Source: JALZEG01 sp046263255
Lineage (GTDB): Bacteria > Actinomycetota > CADDZG01 > WHSQ01
Length of the DNA stretch: 64,000 nt
Assembly: GCA_046263255.1 (NCBI GenBank)
Contig: JBHELD010000041.1
Coordinates: 1-64,000 of the forward strand
Direction of reading: 5' to 3'
The position numbers and the translations under genes were made by a program. Positions 14,420 through 23,046 of the stretch are shown piece by piece. The notes beneath the pieces are model-generated. The model did no database searches, was not told the DNA's origin, and saw nothing but the letters and a program-made list of their open reading frames with translations. The stretch's first letter is position 1, and each line of letters starts with the position of its first letter.

Positions 14420-15400
14420 ATGCCCGGATCGTCCCTTCCCCCGCAGCTCGCGGACTGGTTCGCGCGGCGGACCTTCCTCGGCTCGCCCGCGCCGTCCGCG
14501 GTCGCCGCGGCCAAGCGCGCCCGCGGGGCGACCATCAGCGTCTGCCTTCCCGCGCTCGACGAGCAGGACACGATCGGGTCGATCTGCTCGACGATCTCCT
14601 CCGAGCTGGTCGAGCGCGTGGGGCTGGTCGACGAGCTGGTCGTCGTCGACAGCGGCTCCTCCGATGCCACCGTCGCGGAGGCCGAGGCGGGCGGAGCCCG
14701 GGTCGTCGCGGCCGGGGAGGTGCTGGAGCGCGCCGTGGGGCCGCCGGAAGTGCCCGGCAAGGGCGAGGTCCTCTGGAAGAGCCTCGCCGTAGCCCGGGGC
14801 GACGTCGTGGTGTGGCTCGACTCCGACACGCGGAACTTCGGGTCGCACTTCGTCACGAACCTCGTCGCGCCGCTGCTGGCCGACGAGTCGATCCTGCTCT
14901 GCAAGGGGTTCTACCGGCGCCCTCTGCGAGCTGCCGCGGGAGAGGCCGGCGGCGGCGGGCGCGTGACCGAGCTCGCCGCGAGGCCGCTGCTCAACCTCCT
15001 GTTCCCGGAGCTGGCGGCCGTCGTGCAGCCGCTCTCGGGGGAGTACGCAGGGCGGCGAGAGGCCCTCGCGCGGCTGCCGATGTTCACCGGGTACGCCGTC
15101 GAGGCGGGCATCCTCATCGACCTCGCAGCCGCCGAAGGTATCGACGCGCTCGCACAGGCGGACCTCGGTGCGCGCGTTCATCGCAACCGCGACGTCGCGG
15201 CGCTGGGACGGATGTCGGCGGAGATCGCGCAGGCGATCCTCACCGCGGCCGAGGATCACGGCCGGTTGAAGACCGCGGACGCGCTCCCGGGCGTGCTCGT
15301 CCAGTTCGACCAGTCCGGGGCGGCGCCGGAGCCGCGCACCACCGACGTGCGCCTGCAACGACGGCCGCCGATGGCGAGCGTCGGGACGACGCCGCCGTGA
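14420..15400 (+). CDS. gpgS: glucosyl-3-phosphoglycerate synthase
   Basis: 326 residues from ATG 14420; ATG 14351 extends the frame but its translation looks like intergenic sequence. GpgS transfers glucose from a nucleotide sugar to 3-phosphoglycerate, making the precursor of glucosylglycerate and, in some species, of polymethylated glucose lipopolysaccharides. The GT-A/GT81 features are ISVCLPALDEQDTIGS, VVVDSGSSDATV and the metal motif in VVWLDSDTRNFG. Also present are PEVPGKGEVLWKSL and GEYAGRREALARLPMFTGY. No phosphatase gene is adjacent. Its stop overlaps the GTG of the Fur-family gene. Confidence 0.93.
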   Translation: MPGSSLPPQLADWFARRTFLGSPAPSAVAAAKRARGATISVCLPALDEQDTIGSICSTISSELVERVGLVDELVVVDSGSSDATVAEAEAGGARVVAAGEVLERAVGPPEVPGKGEVLWKSLAVARGDVVVWLDSDTRNFGSHFVTNLVAPLLADESILLCKGFYRRPLRAAAGEAGGGGRVTELAARPLLNLLFPELAAVVQPLSGEYAGRREALARLPMFTGYAVEAGILIDLAAAEGIDALAQADLGARVHRNRDVAALGRMSAEIAQAILTAAEDHGRLKTADALPGVLVQFDQSGAAPEPRTTDVRLQRRPPMASVGTTPP

Positions 15401-15840
15401 GCGACCCGGCGGACGCCGTCGTCGAGGCCCTGCGCGCGCGGGGCCATCGCGTCACCGCGCAGCGCCTTGCGGTCGTCGAGGAGGCGCTGCGGATGAAGGG
15501 GCACATCGCCCCGGGAGAGCTCGTCGCTCGCGTGCAGGCGCGCGAGCTGGGCGTGAACGCGTCGACGGTCTACCGGACGCTCGCGCTCCTGGAGGAGCTG
15601 GGGTTCGTCTCCCACGCTCACCTCGAGGGAGGGGCGGAGTACCGCGTGGGCGCGCACGACCACGTGCACCTGCTCTGCAGCGTCTGCGGGAGCTACGCGA
15701 CTCTCCCGGCCGGCGAGGCCGCGCCGCTGCGCGACGCCCTGCGCGACCGGAGCGGCTTCACGGCCGACTTCACCCATTTCGCGATCTCCGGCGTGTGTGC
15801 CCGCTGCGCTCAGGAGGAGGCTGCCGGCTCGAACCCGTAG
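15397..15840 (+). CDS. Fur-family metalloregulator
   Basis: 147 residues from GTG 15397, which overlaps the gpgS stop (GTGA). The winged helix (LRARGHRVTAQRLAVVEEAL, ASTVYRTLALLEELGFVSH) is followed by a dimerisation domain with His-rich VGAHDHVHLLCSVCG and a second pair CARC, the structural zinc site. Fur, Zur, PerR and Nur share this fold. The Co/Ni transporter next door and its TTGCAA palindrome favour a Nur-like nickel sensor, by inference. Its 3' end overlaps the convergent cbiO gene by 31 nt. Confidence 0.85.
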   Translation: MSDPADAVVEALRARGHRVTAQRLAVVEEALRMKGHIAPGELVARVQARELGVNASTVYRTLALLEELGFVSHAHLEGGAEYRVGAHDHVHLLCSVCGSYATLPAGEAAPLRDALRDRSGFTADFTHFAISGVCARCAQEEAAGSNP

Positions 15841-16553
15841 GGGAGCTCGAGCCTGTGGCGCTCGAGGAGGTCGCGGTCGCGCAGCAGGTCCCGCACCGGC
15901 GCGTCGGCGACGACCTCGCCGCCGTCCATCAGCACGGCTCGCTCGCAGAGCTGCAGCGCGTAGGGGAGGTCGTGCGTGATCGTCACCAGCGTCACCGACA
16001 GCTTCCCGAGGACGTCCGCCAGCTCCCGGCGTCCCGCCGGGTCGAGGTTCGACGTCGGCTCGTCCAGCACGAGGATCGTCGGGTCCATCGCGAGGACCGT
16101 TGCCAGCGCGGCGCGCCGCCGTTCGCCGATGCTGAGGTGGTGCGGGGGCCGGCCGGACGCGCCGGTCATACCCACCGAATCGAGTGCCGCCGCCACGCGC
16201 TCGTCCAGCTCGCGCCCGCGGTAGCCGAGGTTCACCGGGCCGAACCCGACGTCCTCGGCCACCGTCGTCATGAACAGCTGGTCGTCGGGATCCTGGAAGA
16301 CGATGCCGACGCGCCGGCGCACCTCTTTCAGCCGGGGACGCGCGACCTCGAGGCCGTCGATCAGGACCGATCCCGCGGCCGGCGTCAGGATACCGTTCAG
16401 GTGCAGCGCAAACGTGGTCTTTCCGGCTCCGTTCGGCCCCAGCAGGGCAACGCGCTCCCCCGCGCCGACGGTGAGGTCGACGTCCCGCAGCGCGGCGTGG
16501 CCGTCGGGGTACCGGTAGGAGAGGCCCCGGGCCTCGATCGCGGGCGGGATCAC
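15810..16553 (-). CDS. cbiO: cobalt/nickel ECF transporter ATPase
   Basis: 247 residues with Walker A GPNGAGKT, Q-loop VFQDPDDQLF, signature LSIGERRRAALA, Walker B ILVLDEPTSNLD and H-loop TITHDL. CbiO-type ATPases power energy-coupling-factor uptake with CbiM as substrate component and CbiQ as T component. GTG 16553 overlaps the cbiQ stop (GTGA); GTG 16559 is an alternative. Last gene of the transporter operon, overlapping the Fur-family gene tail to tail. Confidence 0.92.
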   Translation of the reverse strand: MIPPAIEARGLSYRYPDGHAALRDVDLTVGAGERVALLGPNGAGKTTFALHLNGILTPAAGSVLIDGLEVARPRLKEVRRRVGIVFQDPDDQLFMTTVAEDVGFGPVNLGYRGRELDERVAAALDSVGMTGASGRPPHHLSIGERRRAALATVLAMDPTILVLDEPTSNLDPAGRRELADVLGKLSVTLVTITHDLPYALQLCERAVLMDGGEVVADAPVRDLLRDRDLLERHRLELPYGFEPAASS

Positions 16554-17275
16554 GTCCACGCGAGCCCGGCGATCGCCGCGGCGGCCGCCGGAACGAGGAG
16601 CGCGAGGACCCACTGGGACGGCGCGGCCGCGCCCGCACGGCGCGGTACCGAACCGTCGAACCCGCGCGCGAGCATCGCGACGTGGACGCGCTCGCCCCTC
16701 TCGAACGAGCGCACGAACAGCGCGCCCGTTGCCGGCGCGAGACCCCGCGCCTGCCACAGCCAGCGCGGCTCGTATGCCCGCGACCGCCGCGCGAGGCGCA
16801 TGCGCCGGGCGTCGTCCGAGACGACGCCCGCGTAGCGGAACAGGAACGACGCGACGGAGGTGAAGGCGCGAGGGACGCGCAGCGCCTCCAGGCCCCGCAA
16901 GATGTCGCTCACCGATGTGGTCGCCGCGAGGAGCAGCGTCGCGATCAGGCCCAGCGTCGCCTTGGCGACCACGTTCCAGGCTCCCCACAGCCCCTCGCGC
17001 GACAGCGCCAGCGGACCCAGCTCGAGGTCGGGACCGCCGGCGGTCAGCGGGAGCACGAGCGCGCAGGCGACGAACGGGACCTCGAAGACGAGCCGCCGCG
17101 CGACGAACGCCGGCGGGATCGCTCCCGCGGCGGCCACGGCCGCGAGGAGGCAGAGGTAGCCGGCGAACGGCCATACCGTCCGCGCCGGCGTGGCCGCGAC
17201 CGCGACTGCGAACAGGAACGTCGCGAGGACCTTGCACTGCGGCGCCGCGCGGTGGACGCGGCCGTCCCCGGGCAC
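16550..17275 (-). CDS. cbiQ: cobalt/nickel ECF transporter T component
   Basis: A polytopic membrane protein of the CbiQ family. It has an N-terminal APQCKVLATFLFAVAV, several membrane helices, the coupling region ILRGLEALRVPRAFTSVASF with two Arg-containing Ala-rich motifs (RRMRLARRSRAY) and ERGERVHVAMLARGF near the end. It couples CbiO to CbiM. GTG 17275 is chosen because ATG 17356 would overlap the upstream gene by 55 nt; no strong RBS decides. About 241 residues. Confidence 0.88.
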   Translation of the reverse strand: MPGDGRVHRAAPQCKVLATFLFAVAVAATPARTVWPFAGYLCLLAAVAAAGAIPPAFVARRLVFEVPFVACALVLPLTAGGPDLELGPLALSREGLWGAWNVVAKATLGLIATLLLAATTSVSDILRGLEALRVPRAFTSVASFLFRYAGVVSDDARRMRLARRSRAYEPRWLWQARGLAPATGALFVRSFERGERVHVAMLARGFDGSVPRRAGAAAPSQWVLALLVPAAAAAIAGLAWT

Positions 17276-17301
17276 GTATAGGCCGTCCGCGCGGTCTCCG
17301 C

Positions 17302-17613
17302 TCAGGGTCCCGCTCCGCGGCCGCGCCGCGCTCGAAGGCGCGCGAGCGTCCAGCACGCAGCGATGGCGGTTGCGAATGCGACGACGACGCCCGCGAGCGC
17401 CGACAGGCCCCTGGACGTCTCGCCGCCGACGCCCTCGACCTCGTAGCCGGCCACGGGCCCGTCGTCGAACGTGTGCGGCTGCTCGGCCGCAGCGAAACCT
17501 TCGTCGCGGGCGACGCGCTGGAGCCCGTCGGGAGCCTCGCTCGCGAAGGGAGCCGCGAGCGCCGCGAGGATCGCGACCGCGCAGAATGCGACTGCGACGA
17601 TCCGGCGCCTCAC
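17302..17613 (-). CDS. PDGLE-domain (CbiN-like) protein
   Basis: 103 residues with an N-terminal membrane helix, extracellular PDGLQRVARDEGFAAAE (the PDGLE motif region) and a second helix near the C terminus. PDGLE proteins replace or fuse with CbiN, the small stimulating subunit of cobalt/nickel ECF transporters. It overlaps the cbiM stop by 4 nt, placing it in the operon. Confidence 0.85.
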   Translation of the reverse strand: MRRRIVAVAFCAVAILAALAAPFASEAPDGLQRVARDEGFAAAEQPHTFDDGPVAGYEVEGVGGETSRGLSALAGVVVAFATAIAACWTLARLRARRGRGAGP

Positions 17614-18284
17614 GCCGGCCGCTCCGTCAGCCGCGGTGTTTCCCGCTCGACCCTTGCATGCACCAGGTCCGGGCGCACCGAAAGGACCGCACCGACCGCC
17701 CCTGCCGTCACGACGCCTTCGCCGGCCGCGATCAGGGCGTGGATACCCGTCATCGCGGCGAGCACGACGGCGGGGTCTGCCCCGCCTCGGCCGTCGAGGG
17801 CGTACTCGACGGCGAAAGCGGTCGAGGCGAAGAGCACCGACAGCGCGGCGGCGACGCCGGCGGCCGCCGGCACGACCATCGGACGCCTCGGCAGGACCGC
17901 GAGCAGGGCTGCGAAGACGGCGTACCCGCCCAGCGTCGTCACCAGCGACAGGTTGACGAGGTTCAGGCCGAGCGCGGTGAGGCCGCCGTCGGCGAACAGC
18001 GCCTGGACTACGACGACGACCGCGAGGCAGATCGCGCCCGCCCAGGGTCCGACGAGAACCGCCGCGAGGACGCCGCCTATGAGGTGGCCGCTCGTGCCGC
18101 CTGCGATCGGAAACGCGATCATCTGGGCCGCGAAGACGAACGCGGCGACGAGCCCGGTCAGCGGCACGCGACGGTCGTCGAGGTCTGCCTCGGCCTTCCT
18201 CGCCGCCACCGACAGACCGGCCAGCGCGACCACGCCCGCACCTGCGGACGCGGCGACGCCGATGAACCCGTCAGGTACGTGCAC
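17610..18284 (-). CDS. cbiM: cobalt/nickel ECF transporter substrate component
   Basis: 224 residues. The start HVPDGFIG is diagnostic: the N-terminal His of Met-His-(V/I)-PDG chelates the metal in CbiM/NikM, and here His2 follows GTG 18284. Further motifs are AAQMIAFPIAGGTSGHLIGG and FADGGLTALGLNLVNLSLVT, both conserved metal-pathway segments. GGGAGG lies 6 nt before the GTG and is partly covered by a 24-bp palindrome, the likely operator. First gene of cbiM-(PDGLE)-cbiQ-cbiO. Confidence 0.93.
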   Translation of the reverse strand: MHVPDGFIGVAASAGAGVVALAGLSVAARKAEADLDDRRVPLTGLVAAFVFAAQMIAFPIAGGTSGHLIGGVLAAVLVGPWAGAICLAVVVVVQALFADGGLTALGLNLVNLSLVTTLGGYAVFAALLAVLPRRPMVVPAAAGVAAALSVLFASTAFAVEYALDGRGGADPAVVLAAMTGIHALIAAGEGVVTAGAVGAVLSVRPDLVHARVERETPRLTERPA

Positions 18285-18293
18285 GCCGCCTCC

Positions 18294-18317
18294 CTTGTTG
18301 CAACGTGTTGCAACAAG
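18294..18317. promoter_or_regulatory. Nur/Fur-type operator palindrome before cbiM
   Basis: Perfect 11-bp arms CTTGTTGCAAC and GTTGCAACAAG flank a GT centre. It contains TTGCAA-N4-TTGCAA; the Streptomyces Nur box is described as tTGCaa-N5-ttGCAA. It touches the cbiM ribosome-binding site, so bound protein would block expression. The Fur-family gene at the other end of the operon is the likely binder. Confidence 0.75.
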
Positions 18318-18343
18318 AGCGTAGTCGCTTCGAGGGGGCTCCG

Positions 18344-19570
18344 CTACGTGCCCTCGCGGGGTGACTCTTCGTCCGGGACGACCGACGGCGCCTCGCGCGG
18401 CCCGCCGCGGCGCGCGTGCGGCGACACGTCCTCGCCGAGGACGCGGGTCGTCCAGAAGTGGGCGAGAAAGAGCTTGACGACCGCCACCGTGGGGACGCCG
18501 AGCAGGACGCCCCAGAACCCGGCGAGGGTCCCGCCCGCGAGCAGCGACAGCATCACGGTCGCGGGATGGAGCTGGACGGTGCGCTTCATGACGTTCGGGC
18601 TGATGACGTGGTTGTCGATCTGCTGGACGACCAGAGCGACGAGCGCGGCGCCGAGACCGAGCGCGGGCCCCTCCGTCACGATCCCGACGATCAGGCCGAG
18701 CCCGCCGCCGATGAACGGCCCGACCAGCGGGATGAGGTTCGTGAAGCCCGCTATCGCGCCGATCACCAGCCAGAACGGGAGGCCGATCAGCCAGAAACCG
18801 ATGCTCGACATCACGCCGACCATCAGCGCGACGAAGAGCTGCCCACGGAAGAAGCCGCCGACGGCGCGCCCGATCTTCGAGCCGAGGTCGGCGAACTCCT
18901 CCCGATGCGACGCCGGCACGAGGTTCAACGCGTCGCGCTGAAGCTGGGGAAGGTCGATGAGGATGTACAGCGCGAGCAGGGGGGCCAGGATGAACACGAG
19001 GAGCCCCTCGAGGACGGAGAACCCGATCTCGGTGATCCGGCCCGCCTGATGGCTCAGCCGCTCCCGGAACTCGCGCGTGACCTCGTCGCACTCCGCGGTC
19101 GAGAAGTCGCCCGCGACCGACGTGCCCTCCGGCCCTAGCAGGCACGAGATCTGCTCGGTGTCGATCGCGACGCCGAAGCGGTCCTCGATACGGGTGGCGA
19201 GGTCGTTGATCGAGTCCACGAGGTCCTGCCGCAGCTGCGGGACGTTGTCCGAGAAGTTCGAGATCTGGTTCGACACGAGCGGGGCCACCAGGATGCCGAC
19301 GACGGTGAGGCTCCCGAGCACGACGACGTAGCTGAGGACGGCGCCGATCGACCGGCGCACGCCGCGGCGCTCGAGCCTCGTCACGATCGGGTTTAGGAGA
19401 TAGATGATCAGCAGCGCGAGGACGAGCGGGGGGAAGATCACGCGGACCTTGTAGAGGAGCCACAGCCCGATCGCGACGACGATGAGCAGGCCGATGATCG
19501 ACCACGCGGCCATGCCGGCGCGGCGGAGCCTCTCTCCGGCCGGCAAGCGCGGGGGCGCCTGAGTGTTCAC
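18344..19570 (-). CDS. AI-2E family transporter (PerM/TqsA-like)
   Basis: 408 residues with about eight membrane helices. The pattern is an N-terminal helix pair, a long extracytoplasmic or amphipathic part (residues about 100-200, IEDRFGVAIDTEQISCLLGP) and the conserved C-terminal half: LPFWLVIGAIAGFTNLIPLV, GPFIGGGLGLIVGIV and LAGGTLAGFWGVLLGVP. The family exports diverse small molecules and some members act as Na+/H+ antiporters, so substrate is unknown. GTG start. It faces cbiM across a 59-bp gap with no shared function evident. Confidence 0.85.
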   Translation of the reverse strand: MNTQAPPRLPAGERLRRAGMAAWSIIGLLIVVAIGLWLLYKVRVIFPPLVLALLIIYLLNPIVTRLERRGVRRSIGAVLSYVVVLGSLTVVGILVAPLVSNQISNFSDNVPQLRQDLVDSINDLATRIEDRFGVAIDTEQISCLLGPEGTSVAGDFSTAECDEVTREFRERLSHQAGRITEIGFSVLEGLLVFILAPLLALYILIDLPQLQRDALNLVPASHREEFADLGSKIGRAVGGFFRGQLFVALMVGVMSSIGFWLIGLPFWLVIGAIAGFTNLIPLVGPFIGGGLGLIVGIVTEGPALGLGAALVALVVQQIDNHVISPNVMKRTVQLHPATVMLSLLAGGTLAGFWGVLLGVPTVAVVKLFLAHFWTTRVLGEDVSPHARRGGPREAPSVVPDEESPREGT

Positions 19571-19597
19571 GGCGTCAGTATGCCCGGACGGTGTGGC

Positions 19598-20725
19598 TCA
19601 TCCCGGGGAGAGGTCCGCGACCACCCTCGCGGTCGCCGACCGCACGCATCCGGCGGGATCCGAGAACGCCCGCGCGCGGCCGCACCGGGAGACCAGCTCC
19701 TCCACCGCGTCGACGCCGAGCCTTGCATGAAGCGGGAGCTGCTCTGCGGGCAGGCGGACCTCGCCGGCGACGACCCCGCACGGCTTGCCCGCCGCGGAGG
19801 CACGTGCCGCGACGCGGGCGACGACCTTGCCCTCGAAGGTTCCCTCGTCGATCCTGCCCTCGCCGGTAACGACCGCGTCGGCCCAGTGGACGCCGCCGCC
19901 GAGCTCCGTCGCCGCAGCGACGAGCTCGAAGGCCGGCGCCAGGCGCGCGCCGAAGAACGCGACGAGACCCGCCCCCATCCCACCGCCCGCGCCGGAGCCC
20001 GGGAGGCTCGCGACGTCGAGGCCGAGGTCCACGCGGATCCTTTCGGCCAGGATGCCGAGCCCGTCCTCGAGCACGCGCGCCTCGGCGGGGGACGCGCCCC
20101 TCTGCGGCGCGAACAGCGCCGCCGCTCCGCGCGGCCCCAGCAGCGGCGCGTCGACGTCGCATGCCGCCGCGACCCGCGCGGCGATCCGGCGCGGAGGCGG
20201 CTCGATCCGGTGCAACCGGCGCAGCGCGCCCCCGCCCGGCGGAAGGTCGCGCCCGCGCGCGTCGAGGAAGCGCCATCCCGCGGCCTGAGCGGCCCCGGCT
20301 CCTCCGTCCGTCGACGCGCTGCCCCCGACGAAGACCACGATCTCCCGATCCGGGAACCGTTGCACGGCACCGACGAGGGTGACGCCGGTCCCGCGGGACG
20401 ACGCGCGCAACGCGTCCGAGGGACGGGGCCGAGCAGGAGGACCCGCGGTCTCGTGCATCGAGACCATCACGGCGTCGCCGTGGTCCAGGACGCGCGCGGC
20501 GGTGCGCGCACCGAAGGCATTCTCGGCCTCGACGACCGCGACGTCGCCGCGCGTGGCCGCGAGCACGCAGTCGAGGGTCCCTTCGCCGCCGTCGGCCAGA
20601 GGATGGATCCTCGTGTCGGACTCGGGACGGGCGTCGCGCGCGCCGGCGGCCATCGCGGCAGCAACCGCGGGAGCGTCGAGCGTGCCCTTGAATTTGTCGG
20701 GGGCGAGGAGGATTCTCAAGTCCAC
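19598..20725 (-). CDS. glycerate kinase
   Basis: 375 residues, GarK/GlxK family, which phosphorylates D-glycerate to a phosphoglycerate. Family motifs are LLAPDKFKGTLDAPAVAAAM at the N terminus, HPLADGGEGTLDCVLA, IVVFVGGSASTDGGAGAAQA, GSGAGGGMGAGLVAFFGA and ADAVVTGEGRIDEGTFEGKV. In this organism it could recycle glycerate from glucosylglycerate, made by the GpgS pathway. GTG start. It diverges from otsA with only 14 bp between the start codons, so promoters must overlap the opposing genes. Confidence 0.92.
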   Translation of the reverse strand: MDLRILLAPDKFKGTLDAPAVAAAMAAGARDARPESDTRIHPLADGGEGTLDCVLAATRGDVAVVEAENAFGARTAARVLDHGDAVMVSMHETAGPPARPRPSDALRASSRGTGVTLVGAVQRFPDREIVVFVGGSASTDGGAGAAQAAGWRFLDARGRDLPPGGGALRRLHRIEPPPRRIAARVAAACDVDAPLLGPRGAAALFAPQRGASPAEARVLEDGLGILAERIRVDLGLDVASLPGSGAGGGMGAGLVAFFGARLAPAFELVAAATELGGGVHWADAVVTGEGRIDEGTFEGKVVARVAARASAAGKPCGVVAGEVRLPAEQLPLHARLGVDAVEELVSRCGRARAFSDPAGCVRSATARVVADLSPG

Positions 20726-20739
20726 CTAGGATAAGGACC

Positions 20740-22212
20740 ATGCGCGACGACACCACGATCGTCCTCGTGTCGAATCGTGGGCCGGTGTCGTTCGTCGAGA
20801 CCTCCGACGGGTTCGACACGCGTCGCGGAGCAGGGGGACTTGCCGGAGCGCTCGATCCCGTTGCACGACGGCTCGGCGAACGCGCGGTGTGGGTCGCCGC
20901 GACGACGTCGGAAGCCGACCGCAAAGCAGTGGCGGCGGGGGCGGCCGACGGGCTCGCCGAGCAGCTGGGGTATCCGGTCTACCTCCTCGAGATCGATCCC
21001 GAGACGTATGCGCGCTACTACGACGTCGTCTCGAACCGGATGCTCTGGTTCGCGAACCACTGCCTCTGGGACGAGCTCGACGTGAAGACGTTCGACGAAG
21101 ACGACCTGAAGGCGTGGGAGGACGCGTACCGGCCGGTCAACCGGCGCTTCGCGGCCGCGGTCGCCGAGGTCGCGGGGCCGTCCGGGCTCGTGCTCTTCCA
21201 GGACTACCACCTGTCGACCGCGCCGGCGGAGCTCCGCCGGCTGCGGCCCGATCAGACGATCTTCCACTTCACGCACTCGTCGTTCTGCGGGCCGGACGAC
21301 GGGCTCGAGCGGGTCCCGCGGCCGATCCCGCAGTCGGTGATCGAGGGGCTCTTGGGCGCGGACCTGGTCGGGTTCCACGTCGGCGCGTGGGTTCACAACT
21401 TCCTCGACTGCTGCGAACGGATCGGCGCGGACGTCGACCGCTCGGCCGGTCTGGTCAGACACGAGGCGATCGACACGTGGGTGCGCGAGTACCCCATCCC
21501 GATCGACGCCGACGAGCTGAACGCGCGCGCGTCGGGCGCCGCCGCGTCGGCGTGGGCGAAGCTCTTCCGTTCCGGCGCCGACGGCCCTCTCGTGGTGCGC
21601 GCCGACCGCGCGGAGCCGTCGAAGAACGTCGTCCGCGGGTTCCAGGCGTTCGGACTGCTGCTGGACCGGCGCCCCGACCTCGCGGGGAGCGCCCGCTTCG
21701 CGGCCTGCCTGTACCCGTCGCGCCAGAGCATGCCGGAGTACCGGCTCTACTCGGAACGGATAGAGGCGGCGGCTGCAGAGGTGAACGCACGTCATCCCGG
21801 CGCGATCGACCTGTACATGAAGGACGACTTCGACCGGACGCTCGGCGCGTACCGCGTCTACGACGTCCTGCTGGTGAACCCGATCATGGACGGGATGAAC
21901 CTCGTCTCGAAGGAGGGCTGTTGCCTCAACGAGAGAGACGGCGTCCTCGTGCTGTCGCGGGGGGCGGGCTCTTACGAGGAGCTCGGCGACCACGCCGTCG
22001 CGATCTCCGACCAGATCGACGTATCCGCCACTGCCGAAGCACTCGCTCGGGCGATAGACATGCCGGCGGACGACCGCCGCGCCCGCGCCGCCAAGCTGCG
22101 CGCGATCTCGACGGCGCGCAAGCCCGAGGACTGGATCAACGCGCAGCTCGACGACCTCGAGGCGATCAGGGTCGGCGACGCGCCGCAGACGGCGGCGGCG
22201 CCGCGGCGTTAG
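20740..22212 (+). CDS. otsA: trehalose-6-phosphate synthase (GT20)
   Basis: 490 residues. GT20 features: VLVSNRGPVSF with GAGGLAGALDPV (nucleotide-sugar loop), WFANHCLWD, VLFQDYHLSTAPAELRRLRP, VVRADRAEPSKNVVRGFQAF and DVLLVNPIMDGMNLVSKEG. It makes trehalose-6-phosphate from a nucleotide glucose and glucose-6-phosphate. HFTHSSFC replaces the more usual HTPFP-type segment, as in some actinobacterial paralogues, so another acceptor is possible. The matching phosphatase gene follows convergently 20 bp away. A TAGGAT box 9 nt before ATG hints at a very short leader. Confidence 0.9.
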   Translation: MRDDTTIVLVSNRGPVSFVETSDGFDTRRGAGGLAGALDPVARRLGERAVWVAATTSEADRKAVAAGAADGLAEQLGYPVYLLEIDPETYARYYDVVSNRMLWFANHCLWDELDVKTFDEDDLKAWEDAYRPVNRRFAAAVAEVAGPSGLVLFQDYHLSTAPAELRRLRPDQTIFHFTHSSFCGPDDGLERVPRPIPQSVIEGLLGADLVGFHVGAWVHNFLDCCERIGADVDRSAGLVRHEAIDTWVREYPIPIDADELNARASGAAASAWAKLFRSGADGPLVVRADRAEPSKNVVRGFQAFGLLLDRRPDLAGSARFAACLYPSRQSMPEYRLYSERIEAAAAEVNARHPGAIDLYMKDDFDRTLGAYRVYDVLLVNPIMDGMNLVSKEGCCLNERDGVLVLSRGAGSYEELGDHAVAISDQIDVSATAEALARAIDMPADDRRARAAKLRAISTARKPEDWINAQLDDLEAIRVGDAPQTAAAPRR

Positions 22213-22232
22213 CGCGCTCGGTCCACGGCCAG

Positions 22233-23012
22233 CTAGCCGGGCAGGAAGCGACTCAGGAAGTCGAGGGCACCCTTCGGGCCTTCCACCACCACGTCTCCGC
22301 GCCGCAGCAGCTCGGGCGGCGCTTCGTCCGAATCCACCGCGATCCGCAGCACCGCGGCGCCTTGCTCCGCGAGCTCGTCGAGCGCGTCGAAGGCGGGCAG
22401 GTCGACCTTGTCGTCTCCCGCGAACGCGACCGCGGCAAGACCCCGGCTCCTCTCGAGCACGACCGCTGCCTTCGTGAAGTCCACCGGGGGCCGCAGCTCG
22501 TAGGCATGGCGACCGGACGCGCGGATCAGACCGTGTCGCGCTGCGAGAGAGTCCGCGAGCTCGTTCAACGCTCGGCGGGCGCCGTTGGTATCGGCGGCGT
22601 TGCGGTAGTGCAGCGTCACCATCACGGCCTTGTCCTCGACGATCACCCCGTCCAGACCGAGGTCCTCGACTCGGGCCGCGGCCTCTTGGTGCACGCGTCT
22701 CATCAGCTCTCCGTGGGGAGCGGCTGCAGGCGAGAGCTGCACGTTCCCTGCGACCGTCCGCTGCGCGCCGTGGACGCCCCAGATCTCGATATCGGGACCG
22801 AGCCACTCGAGGAGCTCGTGCGCGGAGCGCCCCGACACGACGGCTACGACGGCGTAGGCACGGCCGAGCTCCGCCAGCAGCTCCCGCGCCCCCTGGACCG
22901 GGCGCGCCTCGGAAGGCACGCGGACGACCTCGGACAGCGTGCCGTCGAAGTCGAGGAAGATGCCGGCGCGATCCGGCCGTTCGAGGAAGGGGCGGAACAG
23001 GTCGTCGGACAC
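22233..23012 (-). CDS. otsB: trehalose-6-phosphate phosphatase
   Basis: 259 residues, HAD superfamily type IIB. Motif I is FLDFDGTLSEV (nucleophile Asp), motif II AVVSGRSAHEL, motif III Lys in PPVDFTKAAVVLE and motif IV AFAGDDKVDLPAFDAL. The cap GVHGAQRTVAG is typical of OtsB. It completes trehalose synthesis with the convergent otsA, although on the opposite strand. GTG start. Confidence 0.93.
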   Translation of the reverse strand: MSDDLFRPFLERPDRAGIFLDFDGTLSEVVRVPSEARPVQGARELLAELGRAYAVVAVVSGRSAHELLEWLGPDIEIWGVHGAQRTVAGNVQLSPAAAPHGELMRRVHQEAAARVEDLGLDGVIVEDKAVMVTLHYRNAADTNGARRALNELADSLAARHGLIRASGRHAYELRPPVDFTKAAVVLERSRGLAAVAFAGDDKVDLPAFDALDELAEQGAAVLRIAVDSDEAPPELLRRGDVVVEGPKGALDFLSRFLPG

Positions 23013-23046
23013 GAACCCGCAGCGTACCGGCCACTATGCTGCGCGC

